Assembly: GCA_023390215.1 (NCBI GenBank)
Contig: JAEWDG010000251.1
Span: 1-10,097, forward strand
Source of the DNA: Bacteroidota bacterium
GTDB taxonomy: Bacteria > Bacteroidota > Bacteroidia > Chitinophagales > Chitinophagaceae
Direction of reading: 5' to 3'
DNA length: 10,097 bases
The position numbers and the translations under genes were made by a program. Below are positions 6,726-10,097 of this stretch, piece by piece. Each line of letters opens with the position of its first letter. Position 1 is the first letter of the stretch. The notes beneath the pieces were generated by a model. That model searched no databases. It was not told the origin of the DNA and worked only from the letters and a program-made list of their open reading frames with translations.

Positions 6726-7526
6726 TTAATGCGCGCTGTCTGAATCTTCCATTCTTTCTTCCAGCGTAGGCTCATTCAATCGTACGATTCTCCTGCTTTG
6801 TTTTTTGCGCATCATCATATTCAGCATTTCTACCAGGAACGAAAATGCCATACCGAAATAGATGTAGTTCTTGAGGTGTAGATCATGGGCGCGGTCGCTG
6901 TCCCAGCCTTCAATAATCAGGCTAAGACCGATCATTACTAGGAATGAAAGCGCCAGCATTTTTAATGTGGGGTGTTTGTGTATGAATGCGGATATAGCCG
7001 GGCTGAACATGAACATCACGATCATGGCAATCACAACGGCTGCAATCATGATCTCTACGTGTTGCGCCGTTCCTCCTGCAGTAATGATACTGTCGAATGA
7101 AAACACTGCGTCAATTAAAATGATTTGTCCCACAGCCTGTCCGAAAGAAAGTGGTTTTTGCGCTCTCTTTGTTTCGTTCGGATCTTCTCCTTCCAGTTTG
7201 TGATGAATTTCCATCACGGATTTATAGATCAGGAATATACCTCCTGCTAACATTACAAGGCTGGCCAGATCAAATCCCTTATTTCCAATTGTAAATAAAT
7301 GATTTCCTTTTTGCCCCAGCAGCCAGCTTAAACCCAGTAATAAAATACTCCTGGAAATAATACCGATCACCATCCATGCCCGCCGTGCATTTGTTTGTTG
7401 TTTTTTCTCTTTTAACCTGTTGAGAATAATGCTGACAAAAATTACATTATCGATACCCAAAACCACTTCAAGTATTACCAACACAAGGAAACTGATGATG
7501 CTTTCTGACGTAAATAGATGTTCCAT
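6726..7526 (-). CDS. TerC-family integral membrane protein
   Basis: This is a polytopic inner-membrane protein of the TerC family. Members are linked to metal ion handling, mostly manganese export and metal loading of secreted proteins; the name comes from tellurite resistance but most members do not confer it. At 266 residues, about seven hydrophobic segments are visible. The two family signatures are intact: LEVVLGIDNVIF at 19-30 (Glu20, Asp26, Asn27) and DAVFSFDSIITA at 139-150 (Asp139, Asp145). The acidic pairs within membrane helices are the likely metal site. A charged loop (about 105-125) and an acidic tail (EERMEDSDSAH) flank the membrane core. It starts 15 bases after the pyrD stop and is probably cotranscribed with it, though a functional link is not obvious. 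The exact substrate cannot be read from sequence. Confidence 0.88.
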   Translation of the reverse strand: MEHLFTSESIISFLVLVILEVVLGIDNVIFVSIILNRLKEKKQQTNARRAWMVIGIISRSILLLGLSWLLGQKGNHLFTIGNKGFDLASLVMLAGGIFLIYKSVMEIHHKLEGEDPNETKRAQKPLSFGQAVGQIILIDAVFSFDSIITAGGTAQHVEIMIAAVVIAMIVMFMFSPAISAFIHKHPTLKMLALSFLVMIGLSLIIEGWDSDRAHDLHLKNYIYFGMAFSFLVEMLNMMMRKKQSRRIVRLNEPTLEERMEDSDSAH

Positions 7527-7541
7527 TCTGATGTTTAAAAT

Positions 7542-8585
7542 TTAAGCCTGCTTTGCAAGATAACCGCAAATTCGTTTGCATATGGAAGGGCCTTCATAAA
7601 TGAAGCCCGTCCACACCTGTATCAGCGAAGCGCCATCATTGAGCCGTTGTTCTGCATCTTCGCGGCTGAAGATTCCTCCACTGGCAATCAATGGGATTCT
7701 TCCCTTTGCTTTTTCTGATAAATATTTGAACTTAAACGAGGAGATACCGCGGATGGGTTTCCCGCTCAGGCCTCCCGCGCCCGCAGTTTCTGCCTGGGAT
7801 TTTCCCTCAGCGCTCAATGAACTGCGGTCCAGCGTAGTGTTAAAGGCAACGATCCCTTCCAACGAGATTTCCACGGCCAGATCAACCACATCATCGAGCT
7901 CTGCCTCTGAAAGATCCGGCGCTATTTTCAGGAAAATGGGTTTGATAACGCCCATGGATATTCGCTTTTCTTTCAGCTTCCGGAAAATAACGCGGAGTGC
8001 ATCTTTGTCCTGCAATGCTCTTAAGCCGGGTGTATTCGGGCTGCTCACGTTCACCACAAAATAGTCAACATATGGGGCCAGTTTTTCAAAACAGGTTACA
8101 TAATCATTCCAGGCAACTGCATTGTCTGTGATCTTGTTCTTGCCGATGTTACCGCCAATGATCAACTTCGTTTCAGGATGACCGGCTCTCCAGTCCTTTA
8201 ACCGTTTGGCGATCGCATCTGCACCGTCATTATTAAAGCCCATCCGGTTGATCAGCGCCTGGTCTTTTTTCAACCTGAACAATCTTGGTTTAGGATTCCC
8301 TTCCTGGGCCAGGGGAGTTACGGTACCTATTTCTACAAAGCCAAAACCAAGCGCTTCCAGCTCCCTGAGAAAAATGGCGTTCTTATCAAAACCGGCACCC
8401 AGGCCCACCTTGTTCCTGAAACTTAATCCGGCCAGATTTGTTATATCCCAGGCCGGTGTATATAATTTGCTGATCAGTACCTGCAAGGGCTTAATGCCGC
8501 AAAACATTTTCAGGATATTCATGGAGAAGTAATGAACTTTCTCAGGGTCGAATAAAAACAAAAAAGCACGCAGCAGTGTATACAT
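7542..8585 (-). CDS. pyrD: Dihydroorotate dehydrogenase (quinone), class 2
   Basis: PyrD oxidises dihydroorotate to orotate in pyrimidine synthesis, passing electrons through FMN to membrane quinone. From the ATG at 8585-8583 the protein has 347 residues. A hydrophobic N-terminal helix pair (MYTLLRAFLFLFDPEKVHYF) is the class 2 membrane-associating element. The barrel follows with GLGAGFDKNA and FVEIGTVTP, then NRMGFNNDG and the catalytic loop NVSSPNTPGLR. The presumed base is the second serine of that loop, residue 182. IASGGIFS, near 300-307, is the FMN phosphate loop. Class 1 enzymes use cysteine at the catalytic site, so the serine and the N-terminal helices fix the class. The frame extends 11 codons upstream to a GTG at 8618, but the family normally begins at this ATG and a promoter element lies between the two. 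AGGGAGG at 8606-8600 is Shine-Dalgarno-like but 14 bases from the ATG. A TerC-family gene follows in the same transcript. Confidence 0.95.
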   Translation of the reverse strand: MYTLLRAFLFLFDPEKVHYFSMNILKMFCGIKPLQVLISKLYTPAWDITNLAGLSFRNKVGLGAGFDKNAIFLRELEALGFGFVEIGTVTPLAQEGNPKPRLFRLKKDQALINRMGFNNDGADAIAKRLKDWRAGHPETKLIIGGNIGKNKITDNAVAWNDYVTCFEKLAPYVDYFVVNVSSPNTPGLRALQDKDALRVIFRKLKEKRISMGVIKPIFLKIAPDLSEAELDDVVDLAVEISLEGIVAFNTTLDRSSLSAEGKSQAETAGAGGLSGKPIRGISSFKFKYLSEKAKGRIPLIASGGIFSREDAEQRLNDGASLIQVWTGFIYEGPSICKRICGYLAKQA

Positions 8586-8590
8586 CGCTG

Positions 8591-8598
8591 CAAAACTA
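8591..8598 (-). promoter_or_regulatory. pyrD promoter, possible -7 element
   Basis: The minus strand reads TAGTTTTG, an exact TAnnTTTG match, ending 5 bases before the pyrD ATG. If used, the pyrD message would be leaderless or nearly so. No TTG is found at the usual -33 spacing, so this could be a chance match and a start further upstream is possible. Confidence 0.35.
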
Positions 8599-8628
8599 AC
8601 CTCCCTGTATTTATACACCTGAAAAAAC

Positions 8629-8636
8629 TAACTTTG
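8629..8636 (+). promoter_or_regulatory. Thiolase gene promoter, -7 element
   Basis: TAACTTTG is an exact match to TAnnTTTG, 40 bases before the thiolase ATG, predicting a leader of about 33-36 bases. The -33 position is poor (CTG at 8605-8607, spacing 21). It diverges from the pyrD promoter within a 91-base shared region. Confidence 0.5.
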
Positions 8637-8644
8637 ATTATAAG

Positions 8645-8658
8645 GTTGCATAAGCAAC
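8645..8658. repeat. Short perfect inverted repeat in the thiolase leader
   Basis: GTTGC-ATAA-GCAAC is a perfect five-base inverted repeat with a four-base centre, lying just after the predicted thiolase transcription start. It could be an operator half-site pair for a dimeric regulator or a 5' end mRNA hairpin. Short repeats like this also arise by chance. Confidence 0.25.
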
Positions 8659-8676
8659 TAATTTAAAATTTTCATT

Positions 8677-9855
8677 ATGCAGGAAGCTTATATAGTGGCA
8701 GGGTACCGTACAGCGGTAACAAAGAGTAAGAGAGGTGGGTTTCGTTTTACGCGCCCCGATGACCTTGCGATCAGCGTAATAAGAGGGTTATTGGCAAGTA
8801 TCCCTTCAGTTGATCCGTTGTTGGTCGAAGATGTGATTGTGGGAAATGCGGTACCCGAAGCGGAGCAGGGATTGCAGGTAGGACGAATCATCGCGGCAAG
8901 AGCCCTGGGCTTTCAGGCTGCAGGGATTACCATCAATCGGTATTGCGCAAGCGGGTTGGAAAGTATTGCAATGGCTACAGCGAAGATCCGCACAGGTATG
9001 GCGGATTGTATAATCGCCGGAGGTACGGAAAGTATGAGCCTGGTGCCCACTTCCGGATGGAAAACCGTACCTGCATATTCAATTGCCAGTGATGAGCCGG
9101 ACTATTACCTGAATATGGGCTTAACCGCAGAAGCCGTTGCAAAAGAGTACAATGTCTCCCGTGAAGATCAGGACCTGTTCAGCTATAACAGCCATCTGAA
9201 AGCAGGACGTGCGATCCAGGAAGGATATTTCAAATCAGGTATTCTTCCGATCACAGTGGAAGAAATTTATCTCGATGAAAAAAGTAAAAAGCAGAAAAGA
9301 AGTTTCGTTGTGGATACCGATGAAGGTGTTCGCGCTGATACATCTCCTGAGGGACTTTCTAAATTGAAACCTGCATTTGCTGCCAATGGCTCTGTAACTG
9401 CCGGTAATTCTTCGCAGACCAGTGATGGCGCGGCATTCGTAATGGTAATGAGTGAAAGACTGATCAAACAAACCGGACTTAAACCTATTGCAAGGCTCGT
9501 GAATTGTGTAAGCGCCGGCGTTCATCCGCGCATAATGGGTATTGGGCCGGTAGCTGCGGTTCCCAAAGTGTTAGAGAAGGCAGGAATGAGGTTGAATGAC
9601 ATTGATCTCATCGAACTCAATGAGGCTTTTGCGTCACAATCGCTGGCTGTTATAAGGGAATTAAATCTCAATCCGGAAATTGTAAATATAAATGGAGGAG
9701 CGATCGCATTAGGTCATCCTTTGGGATGCACGGGCTGCAAACTCACCATTCAGATCGTGAACGATATGAAGCGGCTCAGGAAAAAATATGGATTGGTTAC
9801 AGCCTGTGTAGGCGGTGGACAGGGAATAGCAGGAATTATCGAGAATATCGACTAA
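8677..9855 (+). CDS. Acetyl-CoA C-acyltransferase (3-ketoacyl-CoA thiolase)
   Basis: Thiolases cleave 3-ketoacyl-CoA with CoA, the last step of beta-oxidation, or run in reverse to condense acetyl-CoA. The 392 residues match the family. The nucleophilic cysteine is Cys90 in NRYCASGLESIAMA. The oxyanion-hole segment is NEAFASQ from Asn315. The catalytic histidine is His347 in GGAIALGHPLGCTG. The second catalytic cysteine is Cys377 in TACVGGGQG. All three catalytic residues are present. The GHPLGCTGC stretch carries cysteines where alanine or serine is more usual. The overall sequence looks more like the FadA-type degradative enzyme than the biosynthetic acetoacetyl-CoA enzyme, but chain-length preference cannot be read from sequence. 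No partner beta-oxidation gene (fadB type) is beside it in the window. It ends exactly against the convergent downstream gene. Confidence 0.95.
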   Translation: MQEAYIVAGYRTAVTKSKRGGFRFTRPDDLAISVIRGLLASIPSVDPLLVEDVIVGNAVPEAEQGLQVGRIIAARALGFQAAGITINRYCASGLESIAMATAKIRTGMADCIIAGGTESMSLVPTSGWKTVPAYSIASDEPDYYLNMGLTAEAVAKEYNVSREDQDLFSYNSHLKAGRAIQEGYFKSGILPITVEEIYLDEKSKKQKRSFVVDTDEGVRADTSPEGLSKLKPAFAANGSVTAGNSSQTSDGAAFVMVMSERLIKQTGLKPIARLVNCVSAGVHPRIMGIGPVAAVPKVLEKAGMRLNDIDLIELNEAFASQSLAVIRELNLNPEIVNINGGAIALGHPLGCTGCKLTIQIVNDMKRLRKKYGLVTACVGGGQGIAGIIENID

Positions 9856-10097
9856 TTATTCGAACGCTTTGGGTTCGTGTGAATGATAGTCGGGATTATA
9901 CCTCACGAAAAACCGTATGTAAATCACCCTGCTCAGTCTCATTAGCCAGGGCTGAAGGATCACCAGGAGCACGGCATTAAAAAGCAGCCAATAAAATATC
10001 CGGTTATCATCAGTAGATACACCAATTAAAATCAGCCATGCCACAAAGGTTGTTGTTGAAACGGCTACGGCAAGTGCATAACTCACATACCCTGTTC
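9856..10097 (-). CDS. DUF983-family membrane protein, C-terminal part (partial, cut by window edge)
   Basis: The visible C-terminal 80 residues contain two hydrophobic segments, YALAVAVSTTTFVAWLILIG and FYWLLFNAVLLVILQPWLM, followed by LSRVIYIRFFVRYNPDYHSH and a short polar tail. The pattern YVSYAL, two membrane helices, then RLSR…FFVRY is what I recall of DUF983 proteins, small membrane proteins whose N-terminus usually carries a CPxC zinc ribbon; that part would be off the window. The frame remains open to the edge through an in-frame GTG at 10086, which I read as the internal Val of YVSYAL rather than a start. The function is unknown. The TAA stop at 9858-9856 abuts the thiolase TAA with no bases between. 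Confidence 0.72.
   Translation of the reverse strand, partial: TGYVSYALAVAVSTTTFVAWLILIGVSTDDNRIFYWLLFNAVLLVILQPWLMRLSRVIYIRFFVRYNPDYHSHEPKAFE

Noticed and set aside
6726..7526. Tellurite resistance determinant
   Set aside because: Only a TerC-family protein is present; no terABDEZ genes are nearby, and isolated family members usually act in metal handling.
8586..8618. GTG at 8618 as the pyrD start
   Set aside because: The extra 11 residues are not part of the family N-terminus, the ATG at 8585 gives the typical MYxLLR start, and the promoter-like and AGGGAGG motifs lie downstream of the GTG.

Overview
The window reads as chromosomal housekeeping DNA from a member of the Bacteroidota, most likely the Chitinophagaceae or a close relative. 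Three things support this. The gene order pheT – small coiled-coil gene – zapA – rny is familiar from that phylum. Starts mostly follow A-rich leaders rather than clear Shine-Dalgarno sites. Exact or near copies of the Bacteroidota -7 promoter element (TAnnTTTG) lie upstream of pheT, rsmE, pyrD and the thiolase gene. The family placement is an inference from protein resemblance, not from a search. There are no insertion sequences, phage genes, CRISPR arrays, tRNAs or rRNAs.

Layout. Positions 1-3982 form a leftward operon, read from right to left: pheT (phenylalanyl-tRNA synthetase beta chain), a 108-residue coiled-coil protein, zapA (FtsZ-ring protein) and the first 280 codons of rny (ribonuclease Y, cut by the window edge). 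The first three genes overlap or nearly touch. A 121-base gap between zapA and rny holds a strong inverted repeat that could be a small RNA or a leader structure. Positions 3983-4403 are a divergent intergenic region with a pheT promoter element, several short inverted repeats, DnaA-box-like direct repeats and a hairpin ahead of dnaB. Rightward from 4404 come dnaB (replicative helicase) and rsmE (16S rRNA m3U1498 methyltransferase), separated only by a rho-independent terminator whose loop is itself a perfect -7 promoter element. A second leftward pair, pyrD (quinone-type dihydroorotate dehydrogenase) and a TerC-family membrane protein, converges on rsmE. A thiolase gene diverges from pyrD and meets, stop codon to stop codon, a leftward DUF983-type membrane protein that runs off the right edge.

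Together the genes cover translation (pheT, rsmE), division (zapA), RNA turnover (rny), replication (dnaB), pyrimidine synthesis (pyrD) and fatty-acid/acyl-CoA metabolism (thiolase). No dedicated novel multi-gene system is visible. The points most worth checking are the zapA–rny RNA element, the terminator/promoter overlap at dnaB–rsmE, an SSB-like acidic tip on DnaB, and the structured region upstream of dnaB.
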